64,000 nucleotides of DNA from Bradyrhizobium sp. B097 (GTDB lineage Bacteria > Pseudomonadota > Alphaproteobacteria > Rhizobiales > Xanthobacteraceae). Of the stretch, positions 25,360 to 34,371 are shown one piece after another. The stretch spans positions 2,476,501-2,540,500 of the forward strand of contig NZ_CP152412.1 in the NCBI RefSeq assembly GCF_038957035.1, written 5' to 3'. The position numbers and the translations under genes are program-made. The notes under the pieces were generated by a model that saw only the letters and a list, made by a program, of their open reading frames with translations, searched no databases and was not told the origin of the DNA. Each line of letters opens with the position of its first letter. Positions within the stretch are counted from its first letter, which is position 1.

Positions 25360-26949
25360 TCACCCCTCCGCGATTGCATCGCTCCACGGATGAAACGGCT
25401 CGGTGGCGCCGCTGTTGGTGGTGCCGTCGCGCAGCACGATGCTGGGGCAGGCGAACTTCTTGGGCTGGGTCTGGATGCGTGCCTCCGCATAGTCGAAGCG
25501 GCCGCGCAGCACCTCACGCACGGCTTGCGGCAGGCGGACATCGCCGATCACCACATTGCCTTCGCTGGCGTCGATGCGCGGCTGATGGATCGCGGCGTCG
25601 AGATCCATGCCGAAATCCATCACGAAGGAGAGCAGCTGCGACACCGCGGGCAGAATGCGGCGGCCACCGGATGCGCCGGCGGCGAGCCTGCGGCCGTCGG
25701 CCGCCTCCGCCACCACGGGCGTGTAATTGGTCAGGCAGCGCTTGCCGGGCGCAAGCGAGTTCGGTGCGCCTTGGGTCGGATCGAACCACATGATGCCGTT
25801 GTTCATGGTGAGGCCCGTGTTCGGCGTCACGAATTTGGAGCCGAAGGTCGACAGCAGCGTCTGCGTCACCGCGGCCATGTTACCGTCGCGGTCGACCGCG
25901 GAGAAATGCGTGGTGCAGGATGGTGCGATCGCCTCCGCGCCGAGCGCGCGGCGGCCGTGGACGTCGCCCATGTCCTTCAGCCGCTCGCGATAGGCGGCCT
26001 GCAGCGCCTCGGCGTAGGCAGCATAGGCGGCCGCATCCGGGCCGCCCTGCGCGGGCGCCAGCGCCTTCTGCAACAGGCCGAGCGTACGCGCCATGGTCGG
26101 ACCCGCGGTCAGCTCCGGTGTCGCGTAGACCGCGCCGCCGCGGTAGGGAATCGTGAGCGGCTCGCGCAGATGGGCGCGGAAGGCGGCGAGATCGCGCACC
26201 GACAGCGCGCCGCCGGCGGCCTGGATATCGTCGGCGATGCTGCGCGCCAAGTCGCCCACGTAGAAGTCGCGCGGGCCGGCCGCGGCAAGCTGCGCCATCG
26301 TCGCCTGCAGCCTGTCCTGCGGCATGCGGACCACCGACTTGATGCCCCATTGCGCATTCGGCGGCAGGCCGTCCAGCAGATACGCCGCGGCGCTGGCGGG
26401 ATAGCGCCGCAGATCGGCGGCGGAGCTTGCGATCATGTCGGTGGTCCACCAATCCACCAGCAGGCCTTCACCGGCGAGCTTGACGCTCGGCGCCAGCAGG
26501 TCCTTCCACGGCATTTTGGCGTGGCGGCGATGTGCCTCCTCCATGCCGGCGACGACACCGGGCACCGCGATCGAGCCCGGGCCGTGCAGATTGCGGTCGT
26601 CCTTGACCCGCGCCCAGGGGAACAGGTCGGAGGCCGCGCCGCCGGTCAGCGGATAATCCTCCAGGCGCAGGCCGTCCGGCGCGCGCATGCCGTAGTCGAT
26701 CACCTCGACGCGGTTCTCCTTGGCGCGATACAGCACCATGGCGCCGCCGCCGCCGGCGCCGCTCATCCACGGCTCCAGCACGCCCAGCGCAAAGGTGGTT
26801 GCGATCACGGCGTCGACGCAATCGCCGCCCGCTGCCAATACCTCCGCGCCGACTTCGGCCGCCTTGCGCGACTGCGCGGCGACGATGCCGCCCTTGGCGC
26901 TGACGGCCGGCTTGCGGATCACTTGCGAGTTGGAGAACTGGTCGGACAT
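25360..26949 (-). CDS. Gamma-glutamyltransferase family protein, 529 aa
   Basis: N-terminal-nucleophile hydrolase made as a precursor that cleaves itself before the catalytic threonine. Here that site is in PSCTTHFSAVDRDGNMAAVT (near residue 353), the GGT T-T-H/S-F-x-V-D pattern. GGT-like motifs SGAGGGGAMVLY and MNNGIMWFDP are present, and the GASGG substrate segment reads AAGASGGRRILPAVSQ. I see no export signal, so it is probably cytoplasmic. It may act on gamma-glutamyl amides or cephalosporin-like lactams. It fits the nearby PuuB-like oxidase by theme, but it is a separate unit. Confidence 0.87.
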   Translation of the reverse strand: MSDQFSNSQVIRKPAVSAKGGIVAAQSRKAAEVGAEVLAAGGDCVDAVIATTFALGVLEPWMSGAGGGGAMVLYRAKENRVEVIDYGMRAPDGLRLEDYPLTGGAASDLFPWARVKDDRNLHGPGSIAVPGVVAGMEEAHRRHAKMPWKDLLAPSVKLAGEGLLVDWWTTDMIASSAADLRRYPASAAAYLLDGLPPNAQWGIKSVVRMPQDRLQATMAQLAAAGPRDFYVGDLARSIADDIQAAGGALSVRDLAAFRAHLREPLTIPYRGGAVYATPELTAGPTMARTLGLLQKALAPAQGGPDAAAYAAYAEALQAAYRERLKDMGDVHGRRALGAEAIAPSCTTHFSAVDRDGNMAAVTQTLLSTFGSKFVTPNTGLTMNNGIMWFDPTQGAPNSLAPGKRCLTNYTPVVAEAADGRRLAAGASGGRRILPAVSQLLSFVMDFGMDLDAAIHQPRIDASEGNVVIGDVRLPQAVREVLRGRFDYAEARIQTQPKKFACPSIVLRDGTTNSGATEPFHPWSDAIAEG

Positions 26950-27050
26950 GGCGTTGCTTTCGCTGTTCTTGTTGCGGGCGGGTCGCGTTGGCGTAGCATG
27001 CCAAGCTTGGCACTGTCAGTGCAACAAGAACCAATTTCGGGGAGCGGAAA

Positions 27051-27824
27051 ATGAGCAGTGTGAAGCGTGAGCGGGACGGCAAGGTCGGCATTCTGACGCT
27101 CAACGATCCCGCCAGCCTGAATGCCATGACGCCGGAACTGCTCGGCGATCTCGCACGCGCCATCGGCGAGATGGGCGTCGAGCCCGGCATCCGCGCGCTG
27201 GTCCTGACCGGGGAGGGACGCGGCTTCTGCTCCGGGCAGAATCTCAAGGCGTTCAACTCGCTCGGCGACAATATCTATACCGGCGTGATGAAGCATTACT
27301 GGCCGGCGATGCAGGCCTTGCGCGAGTGCCAGATGCCGGTGGTGGTCGCCGTCAACGGCGTCGCGGCCGGCGGCGGCTTCAGCCTTGCGATGTCCGGCGA
27401 CATCATCCTGGCCGCGCGCTCGGCGAGCTTCATCCAGGTGTTCAGCCGGATCGGCCTGGTGCCCGATCTCGGTTCGACCTGGCTGTTGCCGCGGCTGGTC
27501 GGGCGCCAGCGCGCGCTCGAGTTGATGCTGCTGAACGAGCCGTTGTCGGCCGAGCGGGCGAAGGAGTGGGGGCTGGTGCGCGACGTGGTCGACGACGCAA
27601 GGCTGCTCGACGAGGCGAAAGCACTCGCCGGCCGCCTCGCCGATGGCCCGACGCGCGCCCTGGTCGCGACGCGGCAGCTGCTCGAGGAGAGCGAGCACGC
27701 GAGCTACGCCGATCAGTTCCGCCGCGAGATCGAGCTGCAGATGGTGATCCGCGACAGCGCCGACGCGAAGGAAGGCCGTCAGGCCTTCGTCGAGAAGCGC
27801 AAGGCCCGGTTCACGGGGCGCTAG
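27051..27824 (+). CDS. Enoyl-CoA hydratase/isomerase (PaaG-like), 257 aa
   Basis: Crotonase-fold enzyme of the cytoplasm. Oxyanion-hole segments are seen as GRGFCSGQNLKAF (residues about 63-75) and NGVAAGGGFSLAMSGDIILAAR (about 104-125), followed by FSRIGLVPDLGSTWLLPRLVG, in which the Asp resembles the PaaG isomerase site. Length is typical. Likely reactions are double-bond isomerisation or hydration in aromatic (phenylacetate-like) or fatty acid breakdown; neighbours do not fix it. A GGGGAGCGGAAA ribosome site precedes ATG 27051. Confidence 0.85.
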   Translation: MSSVKRERDGKVGILTLNDPASLNAMTPELLGDLARAIGEMGVEPGIRALVLTGEGRGFCSGQNLKAFNSLGDNIYTGVMKHYWPAMQALRECQMPVVVAVNGVAAGGGFSLAMSGDIILAARSASFIQVFSRIGLVPDLGSTWLLPRLVGRQRALELMLLNEPLSAERAKEWGLVRDVVDDARLLDEAKALAGRLADGPTRALVATRQLLEESEHASYADQFRREIELQMVIRDSADAKEGRQAFVEKRKARFTGR

Positions 27825-27833
27825 GCAAGCATG

Positions 27834-28847
27834 CTAGCCGATCGCAATCGCGATCTTGCCGAAATGCGCGCCGCTCGCCATGTGGGCGAACGCGTCCTTG
27901 ACCTGGTCGAACGCGAACACCTTGTCGATCACGGGCTTGACGCCGTGCATGCTGATGCCGTCGCACAGCGCCTGCAGATCCTCGATCGAGCCGACGGTGA
28001 CGCCCTGCAGCCGCTGCTGCTGCATCACCATCAGCGGCAGCCTGGTGTCGGACGAGGCGGGACCGGCGAGCACGCCGATGAAGGCGATGGTGCCGCCGAT
28101 TTTCGTCGCGCGGATCGACTCGTTCAGCGTGCCGACGCCGCCGACCTCGACGACGAGGTCGACGCCGCGCCCGGTCAGCTCGCGCGCCTTCTTGCCCCAG
28201 TCGGGCGTGGTCTTGTAGTTGAGCGTGACATCGGCGCCGAGTTGCTTCAGCCGCACGATCTTGGCGTCGCTGGAGGAGGTCGCGATGACGCGGGCGCCGC
28301 ACATCTTGGCGAATTGCAGCGCGAACAGCGAGACGCCGCCGGTGCCCTGGGTCAGCACGGTCTGTCCCGGCTTGATGTCGCCGAGCTTGACCACCGCGCT
28401 CCATGCCGTGAGGCCGGCGCAGGGCAGCGCCGCGGCCTCGATGTCGCTGAGATGGTCCGGCGTGCGCACCAGCGCGTGCGCCGGGAACACGCGGTATTCG
28501 GTCAGCACGCCGTCGACGCTGCCGCCAAGCGCCGCGCGCATCCGTGCCTCGCTGGGCTCACCGCCGAGCCAGCTTTCGAAGAAGCTGCCGATCACGCGAT
28601 CGCCGGGCGCGAAACTCCTGACCCCGGCGCCGACCGCCTCGACGACACCGGCGCCGTCGGACACCGGCACCAGCGGAAATTTCTGGCGCGAGCCGTAGCC
28701 GCCCTTGACCGTGAGCAGGTCGCGATAGTTCAGCGTTGCCGCCTTCAGCCGTACCAGGACCTCGCCGGGGCCGGCCTGTGGAACCGGCTTGTCGACCAGC
28801 GCAAGCGCGTCGACGCCGCCGGGGCCTTGCAACTCATAGCATTTCAC
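27834..28847 (-). CDS. Zinc-free MDR-family NAD(P) oxidoreductase, 337 aa
   Basis: Quinone-reductase-like member of the medium-chain dehydrogenase superfamily. The N-terminal GroES fold (GEVLVRLKAATLNYRDLLTVKG) has Asn-Tyr-Arg-Asp where zinc enzymes have Cys. The Rossmann motif TQGTGGVSLFALQFAKMCGARVIATSSS follows near residue 170. GTG 28847 is chosen as start because AGGAGA lies 8 bases upstream; the longer frame to 28928 adds only low-complexity sequence. It is convergent with the enoyl-CoA hydratase. The substrate is unknown. Confidence 0.83.
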   Translation of the reverse strand: MKCYELQGPGGVDALALVDKPVPQAGPGEVLVRLKAATLNYRDLLTVKGGYGSRQKFPLVPVSDGAGVVEAVGAGVRSFAPGDRVIGSFFESWLGGEPSEARMRAALGGSVDGVLTEYRVFPAHALVRTPDHLSDIEAAALPCAGLTAWSAVVKLGDIKPGQTVLTQGTGGVSLFALQFAKMCGARVIATSSSDAKIVRLKQLGADVTLNYKTTPDWGKKARELTGRGVDLVVEVGGVGTLNESIRATKIGGTIAFIGVLAGPASSDTRLPLMVMQQQRLQGVTVGSIEDLQALCDGISMHGVKPVIDKVFAFDQVKDAFAHMASGAHFGKIAIAIG

Positions 28848-29056
28848 GGGACGTCTCCTGCTGGCTGTCGTCGTCGATCTTCTTGTCTTGGGCGGCGCGC
28901 CCGGCGCCGCCGCGCATTCACCCAGCATATGTCAGGCCTGCCGCGCGTGGCCATAGCGCCGTGCGGCCGATGGAATAGCGCCCATGTCGAACGTGTTGGG
29001 GCTACCGAAAAATACCGCCAATGTGCCGTTGATGACGTGACCGAGCGGAGGTGACG

Positions 29057-29926
29057 ATGGCTGCCTTGCTTGAGACGAAACGCAATCTGGTCGCCACGCT
29101 CACACGTGATGTGTTCGGAGCGTTGCTTGCCGCGGCATTGATCTGGTGCAGCGGTGCGATCGCGGCGGCGGATGACAACCTCTACCGCGCACGGACCGTC
29201 GTCACCGGCCAGGGCGAGCCGAACCGCATCCTCGGCTTCGGTGCATGTCTGGAGGACGTCCTGATCAAGGTCTCCGGCCAGCCGATATTGGCAAGCGACC
29301 GCAGGCTTGCCGCATACAAAGCGAAGGCCAAGGAGTTCGTCAGCAGTTTCGACTATCACGACCAGTATGCCGGCAAGCCACATCATGACGAGCAGGGCAC
29401 CCGCGACCGGCCTTACGACCTGACGGTGGCGTTCGACCAGAACAAGATCGACGGCATTCTTGCCAAGCTCGGCCTCAAGCCGTGGCAATCGCAGCGGCCG
29501 ACGCTCGGCGTCTTCGTCGAGATGCTGCACGGCCCGAAGGACTTTATCGTCACCTCTGACGGGACGCAGTCCGATTTGCAGCGCGATGCACTCGCGGCTG
29601 CGGCCGGCAAGCGCGGCATGCGCTTTGTGCTGCCCGAGACGGCCGCTCTGACGCGCGCCAATGTCACGGCCGCCGGGCTCCTGAAGACGCCGCCCGCGCA
29701 GCTCAGTGCGATCGTGGCGCCGCGGGGCGGCGAGGCCATTCTGGTCGGACGGCTGGTCTGGGATGACAAGGATCTCGGCTGGGCCACGCAATGGCGGATG
29801 GCGTGGCGCGGCAAGGACTACACATGGCAGTTCCGCGGCGTCACCTTCGATGAGGCCTTCCGGCGCGGCATCGGCGGCGCCGCGCAAGTGCTGTCCGGCA
29901 ATGGCGATCCGGGACGATCGAAATGA
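29057..29926 (+). CDS. DUF2066 domain-containing exported protein, 289 aa
   Basis: Start ATG 29057 has CGGAGG 6 bases upstream; a GTG at 29051 overlaps that site. Hydrophobic residues around 20-38 (VFGALLAAALIWCSGAIAAA) act as signal or anchor. The body begins NLYRARTVVTGQGEPNR and continues ACLEDVLIKVSGQPILASDRRL, which is the DUF2066 signature. The function of the family is unknown. A stand-alone gene divergent from the dehydrogenase at 28847. Confidence 0.78.
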   Translation: MAALLETKRNLVATLTRDVFGALLAAALIWCSGAIAAADDNLYRARTVVTGQGEPNRILGFGACLEDVLIKVSGQPILASDRRLAAYKAKAKEFVSSFDYHDQYAGKPHHDEQGTRDRPYDLTVAFDQNKIDGILAKLGLKPWQSQRPTLGVFVEMLHGPKDFIVTSDGTQSDLQRDALAAAAGKRGMRFVLPETAALTRANVTAAGLLKTPPAQLSAIVAPRGGEAILVGRLVWDDKDLGWATQWRMAWRGKDYTWQFRGVTFDEAFRRGIGGAAQVLSGNGDPGRSK

Positions 29927-29974
29927 GCTTGCGCGCGCAGCGGTTTGAATGTGCGTGAGCGCCGCCGGATCGTT

Positions 29975-30934
29975 CTAACCGGCATAGCCGAGCGTCTGCG
30001 AGGGGTACTCCCCGAACATCGCGCGGTAGTATTGCGAGAAGCGCCCGAGCTCGATGAAGCCCTGCTCGATCGCGACCTTGGAAACGGTGGTCTGCTCCGG
30101 CGTGCTTTCGCGCAGGATCTCGCGGACCGTGCAGAGCCGCTTGTAGCGCAGGAACGTCACCGGGCCGACGCCGAACACCTCGTGGAAGGCGCGGTGCAGG
30201 CTGCGGCGCGACAGCCGAAGCTCGGTGCAGATTTCCGAGACATGGACCGGGCGGGCGCCCGCGGCGTGCAGATAGTCCTCGACGTGGCGTACCAGCTTCA
30301 TCGCCGACGGCAGGTAGCTGATTCCGTCTGATGGCAGCGATTTGATCGCCGTCGGCCTGACGCAATCGATGATCGCGCGCTTCCAGAACTCGGACGACGC
30401 CTCCGACAGCGCGTCCGGATACCGCGCGAGATGCGAGACGATCTGCGGCAGCCTGGCCGCCCCGGCCATGCCGAGCGTGGGGTCGGCGCGAAAGTGGTTC
30501 TTTGCTTGCCATGTTTCGGCATCGGCGAGCCGCGGCTCGTCGCCGAAGATGTCGGGCAGATCGGCCATGTCGAAGCGAATTGCGGCGTAGGACGAGGCCT
30601 TGTGAAAGACGCCGTCATGCTCGACCCACGGAGGGATTACCAGCACGTCGGCCGGCTGCATGTCGAATGCCCAATGCGTGACGCGATCCGTGGCATTCAG
30701 CAGCATTCCGATGATCAGCTTGTCATCGGTCGAAGTACGCTGGGTGCGGACCCCGACATTGAACGCGCCGATGCTGAGCGAGAAATCGCCGATCCCGACA
30801 TGGGACAACGTCCCGCGCAGCTTGCCGCGTTCAAGCTGCATGACCTCGACATGCGAGCCTTTGACGGCGTCGTGGAGTCCCTCGAAGCCGTCAAGCTCGC
30901 CGCTGTGAACCGTCAGGTGCTGGCCCATATCCAT
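29975..30934 (-). CDS. AraC-family regulator, 319 aa
   Basis: The C-terminal AraC DNA-binding domain has two helix-turn-helices (VSEICTELRLSRRSLHRAFHEVFGVGPVTFLRYKRLCTVREIL and VSKVAIEQGFIELGRFSQYYRAMFGEYPSQTL). The N-terminal 190 residues are a sensor domain of no clear type. ATG 30934 is preferred, with GGTGGGA upstream; the open frame continues to 31069 without domain content. No obvious divergent target adjoins it, so its regulon may be elsewhere. Confidence 0.82.
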   Translation of the reverse strand: MDMGQHLTVHSGELDGFEGLHDAVKGSHVEVMQLERGKLRGTLSHVGIGDFSLSIGAFNVGVRTQRTSTDDKLIIGMLLNATDRVTHWAFDMQPADVLVIPPWVEHDGVFHKASSYAAIRFDMADLPDIFGDEPRLADAETWQAKNHFRADPTLGMAGAARLPQIVSHLARYPDALSEASSEFWKRAIIDCVRPTAIKSLPSDGISYLPSAMKLVRHVEDYLHAAGARPVHVSEICTELRLSRRSLHRAFHEVFGVGPVTFLRYKRLCTVREILRESTPEQTTVSKVAIEQGFIELGRFSQYYRAMFGEYPSQTLGYAG

Positions 30935-31153
30935 GCGTCCCACCGCGGAATCGTGGACGGGATTTTTGCCGGTTTTGCCCGGGAAGGCAACGTGGACGAC
31001 GGCATGGAATAGATGGGGCGGGACGTCGTTTTGCCAGGACCGCGCGCCCTGGGGACGAGATTGGCACAAAGTGCATATCGCCCCCGCCGCATGGCGGGCA
31101 ATCGGTTGATCTTAAAGCAAATTGCGCAGTCTTCAGCCGCTCTGCGCCGGTGA

Positions 31154-31435
31154 CTAGGCCGCCATCAGGTGCTCAAGCGCAACAGCCTGCTCGCGGGTCT
31201 GGAAGGCGATCGCGGTATGGGTGAAGCCCGACGAGGCCTGGGTCTGCGCGATGTGATTGAGGACCTCGGTGCCCTTGACCACGTGAAGGTCCATTCCGGG
31301 GCCGGCCGGGAAGATGCCGAGGACGACATCGTAGGCATCGACGATAGCCTTCAGGGCGCTGCCCTTGTCTTCCGAAGCATCGATAAAGATACGAACATCC
31401 GCGGCGATACTACGAAGTTCGTCAAAGTCGATCAC
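31154..31435 (-). CDS. Hypothetical cytoplasmic protein, 93 aa
   Basis: Start GTG 31435 has a strong AGAGGAGA site. The product (MIDFDELRSIAADVRIFIDA..., ending EQAVALEHLMAA) has alternating alpha/beta character and no cysteines or export signal. I do not recognise the family. Codon use resembles its neighbours and the ribosome site is good, so it is probably real. Confidence 0.6.
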   Translation of the reverse strand: MIDFDELRSIAADVRIFIDASEDKGSALKAIVDAYDVVLGIFPAGPGMDLHVVKGTEVLNHIAQTQASSGFTHTAIAFQTREQAVALEHLMAA

Positions 31436-31582
31436 TGGAAGTCTCCTCTACGCAACGCACTGATCGACTTTAGCTACAACTTGCTTACTGAAACATAAAT
31501 TACGCCCGGTTCCTTCGTGCAGTCACCGCACCGTGACTCGCATTTCGACCTGCGCGATCGCCGCCGTCCCGGCCTGCCGCTG

Positions 31583-32176
31583 TCAGGCGCCGCTCGGCGA
31601 TCTCCGCTTCGCAATCCGCTTGACCGGCGCATGGGCCGGCGCGGCATGTTCGGACGGATCGGCCATGTGAGGAATGCGCTGTTCGATGTGATCAACGACA
31701 CGGAAGAAGGTGTCGAGCGTCCTGGCGTCGAGGCCGGCCGTGAGGTTGCTGTGCCGGCGCAGGATTTCGTCGAGGCTGCGGTCAAGCAGCGCCAAGCCCT
31801 GAGCTGTCAGGCGGATCTCGCTCCGGTTCCGGGCGCTGCCCCTGACCGGCGTCAGCTCGATCAGCCCCTTTTTCTTCAGCGACGTGGTCTCGCGGCTGAC
31901 GACGGCCTTGTCCAGCTGCGCGTTGGTCCAGATGTCGTAGGCACTGGCGGGCTCATGCTCCCTGAGAAAGGACAGCACCCGCCATTCCGCGAGCGAGACG
32001 CCGTAGGCTTGCGGGAAGAACGCGTTGGCATTCGCGCGCAACTTCGCGACCAGGCTCGACAGCACCGTCGGCACATAGCGTTCGAAATCGATCACCAGTT
32101 CCGAGCGCACGTCCTCCTGCGGGGCGCGGCGCGCGTCAGCGACTTTGGTGCGACTTGTGGCAGTCCGATTTTTCAT
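31583..32176 (-). CDS. MarR-family regulator, 197 aa
   Basis: Winged-helix regulator with the MarR core at residues 40-140 (VSLAEWRVLSFLREHEPASAYDIWTNAQLDKAVVSRETTSLKKKGLIELTPVRGSARNRSEIRLTAQG). The basic N- and C-terminal tails are longer than usual. Its start overlaps the MFS stop (ATGA), making it the last gene of the ring-hydroxylating-oxygenase operon. The likely ligand is the aromatic acid handled by that operon, and the likely operator is the perfect palindrome at 35880-35899. Confidence 0.86.
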   Translation of the reverse strand: MKNRTATSRTKVADARRAPQEDVRSELVIDFERYVPTVLSSLVAKLRANANAFFPQAYGVSLAEWRVLSFLREHEPASAYDIWTNAQLDKAVVSRETTSLKKKGLIELTPVRGSARNRSEIRLTAQGLALLDRSLDEILRRHSNLTAGLDARTLDTFFRVVDHIEQRIPHMADPSEHAAPAHAPVKRIAKRRSPSGA

Positions 32177-33486
32177 TCTTTCACGAGTTGTGTGCGCGCG
32201 ATCAACACCAGGACCGCCGCGACGAGGAGAACGCCTGACACCACGAGGAATCCGGTGGTGAAGCTGCCCGAAGCGTCCTTGGCACGTCCGATCACGATCG
32301 GGATCGTCGCGCCTCCGATGCTGCCGATCATGCCGACGAGGCCGATCGCTCCCGGCGCGCTCTGCCGCGACATGTAGGACTGCGGAATAGTCCAGAACAC
32401 GGCCTGCGTACCATAGACGCCGACATTGGCAACCATGAATCCGATGATGATCCAGACCGGCGATGTGGAAAAGGCCGCGATCGCAAAGCCCGCTGCGGCG
32501 ATCACGAAGGTCGTCGCGGCATAGTAGAAGCGCTCACCGACGTGATCGGAGTGCCGCGACAGTGCAATCATGCCGATCAGGCCGGCGATCGGCGGGATCG
32601 CGGTGACGAAACCGACCTGCGAATTCGGCAGGCCGAACGACTTGATGATCTGCGGCAGCCAGGGGAACAGCGACGCCAGCCCGCAGAACAGGCCGAAATT
32701 GCACAGGCCGAACAGCAGCACCATCGGCTTGGTGATGGTCCTGAGCACGCCCTCGGCATGCACCACCCCGGTTGCCTTGGCGTCGCGCTCCAGCGCGCCG
32801 GTCAGCCAGTTGCGCTGTGCCGTCGACAGCCAGCTCGCCTGCTGCGGGCGGTCGGTCAGGTAGAAGATGCCGACGATCCCCAGGATGATGGGCGGCACGC
32901 CTTCGAGGATGAACAGCCATTTCCAGCCCGAAATGCCGAACGTTCCGTTCAGCTCGAGGATGGCGCCGGAGATCAACGAGGCGAAGATATAGGAGATCGG
33001 CACCGCATAGTTGAACATCGCATTGTAGCGGGCGCGGTAGCTGAACGGAAACCAGAGGCTCAGCAGCAGCATGACGCCGGGAAACAGGCCGGACTCGGCA
33101 ACGCCGAGGAAGCCGCGGAATGCATAGAGGCTCAAGGGCCCCTGCGTGAAGGCCATCAGAACCGTGGCAACGCCCCACAGGATCGCGATCCGCGTCAGCG
33201 TGACGCGTGCGCCGTATTTGCTGAGGATGAGATTGCTCGGGATCTCGAAGATGGAATAGGTGAAGTACATGATCCCGACCGCGATACCGAACATCTCGGC
33301 GTTGAGGCCGAGCTCCTTGTTCATCTGCAGTGCGGCAAAGGAGATATTGCCGCGGTCGAGAATGGCGAGAAAGTACATCGCCATCACGAACCACATCAGG
33401 CGCAGCGCGACCTTGCGGATGGTGGTGCGTTCGATCTCCGGGTCGGCGGTCGCACGCGCCGCCTTGTCCATCACGACTTCGGTCAT
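32173..33486 (-). CDS. MFS transporter, ACS (organic anion) family, 437 aa
   Basis: Inner-membrane symporter with about twelve hydrophobic segments. ACS-family (phthalate/tartrate/galactonate permease) features include YFLAILDRGNISFAALQMNKELGL in TM1, FEIPSNLILSKYGAR in the TM2-3 loop and GVAESGLFPGVMLLLSLWFP in TM4. Located between the ferredoxin gene and marR on the same strand, it probably imports the aromatic acid oxidised by the dioxygenase. Confidence 0.88.
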   Translation of the reverse strand: MTEVVMDKAARATADPEIERTTIRKVALRLMWFVMAMYFLAILDRGNISFAALQMNKELGLNAEMFGIAVGIMYFTYSIFEIPSNLILSKYGARVTLTRIAILWGVATVLMAFTQGPLSLYAFRGFLGVAESGLFPGVMLLLSLWFPFSYRARYNAMFNYAVPISYIFASLISGAILELNGTFGISGWKWLFILEGVPPIILGIVGIFYLTDRPQQASWLSTAQRNWLTGALERDAKATGVVHAEGVLRTITKPMVLLFGLCNFGLFCGLASLFPWLPQIIKSFGLPNSQVGFVTAIPPIAGLIGMIALSRHSDHVGERFYYAATTFVIAAAGFAIAAFSTSPVWIIIGFMVANVGVYGTQAVFWTIPQSYMSRQSAPGAIGLVGMIGSIGGATIPIVIGRAKDASGSFTTGFLVVSGVLLVAAVLVLIARTQLVKE

Positions 33487-33523
33487 CCCAGCTTCCCCCG
33501 ATTCTTGATTTTTGATGGTCGTC

Positions 33524-33847
33524 CTACGCGGGCAGGCAGACTTCCAGCCTGTCGCCTGCCACGCGCACGGGATAGGTCTGGATGTCGATCTCGACCGGAC
33601 TGGTCAGCGCTTCGCCGGTCCTTATGTCGAAGCGGCCCATATGCAGCGGGCATTCGATCTCGCAGCCGTCCAGGATGCCGTCCGACAAGAGCGCCTCCGC
33701 ATGGGTGCAGATGTTGCTGGTGGCGTAGCACTCATTGCCGACGCGATAGAGCGCGATGTGGTGGCCGGCGATTTCGATGCCGTAGGGCTCGCCTTCGCTC
33801 AGCGCGCTGAGCGCGGCAGCTTCGTGCCAGGTTCCCTGATCCGTCAT
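33524..33847 (-). CDS. Rieske-type ferredoxin of a ring-hydroxylating oxygenase, 107 aa
   Basis: Small soluble electron carrier. The Rieske cluster ligands are present as C-T-H (ICTHAEALLSDG) and C-P-L-H (EIECPLHMGRF). Length is typical of biphenyl/naphthalene-dioxygenase-type ferredoxins. ATG 33847 is chosen (GAGAG upstream), 8 bases beyond the beta-subunit stop. No ferredoxin reductase gene is present in the operon, so reduction must rely on a reductase encoded elsewhere. Confidence 0.88.
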   Translation of the reverse strand: MTDQGTWHEAAALSALSEGEPYGIEIAGHHIALYRVGNECYATSNICTHAEALLSDGILDGCEIECPLHMGRFDIRTGEALTSPVEIDIQTYPVRVAGDRLEVCLPA

Positions 33848-33855
33848 GTGCTCTC

Positions 33856-34371
33856 TCAAATGCTGTAGAAATCGAGCACGGTCGGGACGCGGTCATTGAC
33901 CAGCGTGATGACCTTGCGCGCGATCTTCCAAGTCTCGCCTTCACGCCTCAGCGTGTGCTGATAGCGCCCGTGGCGCAGATGCTCCTTGGCGACGCGCGGG
34001 TCGTAGACATGGACCGAGAACACGGACTGGCAGGTGATCTCGTCAGGTCCGGTTTCGGACGCTTCCAGGTTCGAGATCTGGTGCACGGTACGCGGCAACG
34101 GCAGCGCGGTGATCGACTTGCGCGACTCGATGCGTGCGATCCGCTCTTCCAGCCCGCGCCGCGCATCGTGGTAGAGCAGCGAGACCTGCGTATCGGGATC
34201 ATTGGTGGTGGTGTATTCGTCGAGCCATCCCGGCACCCAATAGACGGCATCCTCGCTGTACATCGCGACCCAGTCGGTCCATTCGCCGGTGTCGAGCAGG
34301 CGGGCTTCGCGGAAGATGGTCGCGGCGGCGACCGCGTGGGCATCCGTATGCTTGATTGCGCTGCCAGCCAT
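33856..34371 (-). CDS. Ring-hydroxylating oxygenase beta subunit, 171 aa
   Basis: Structural small subunit with the NTF2-like fold (FREARLLDTGEWTDWVAMYSEDAVYWVPGW... and C-terminal YQHTLRREGETWKIARKVITLVND). Its ATG overlaps the alpha-subunit TGA (ATGA), as in translationally coupled alpha/beta pairs. Sequence character is closest to benzoate/anthranilate/salicylate-type oxygenase small subunits, but the substrate is not determined. Confidence 0.88.
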   Translation of the reverse strand: MAGSAIKHTDAHAVAAATIFREARLLDTGEWTDWVAMYSEDAVYWVPGWLDEYTTTNDPDTQVSLLYHDARRGLEERIARIESRKSITALPLPRTVHQISNLEASETGPDEITCQSVFSVHVYDPRVAKEHLRHGRYQHTLRREGETWKIARKVITLVNDRVPTVLDFYSI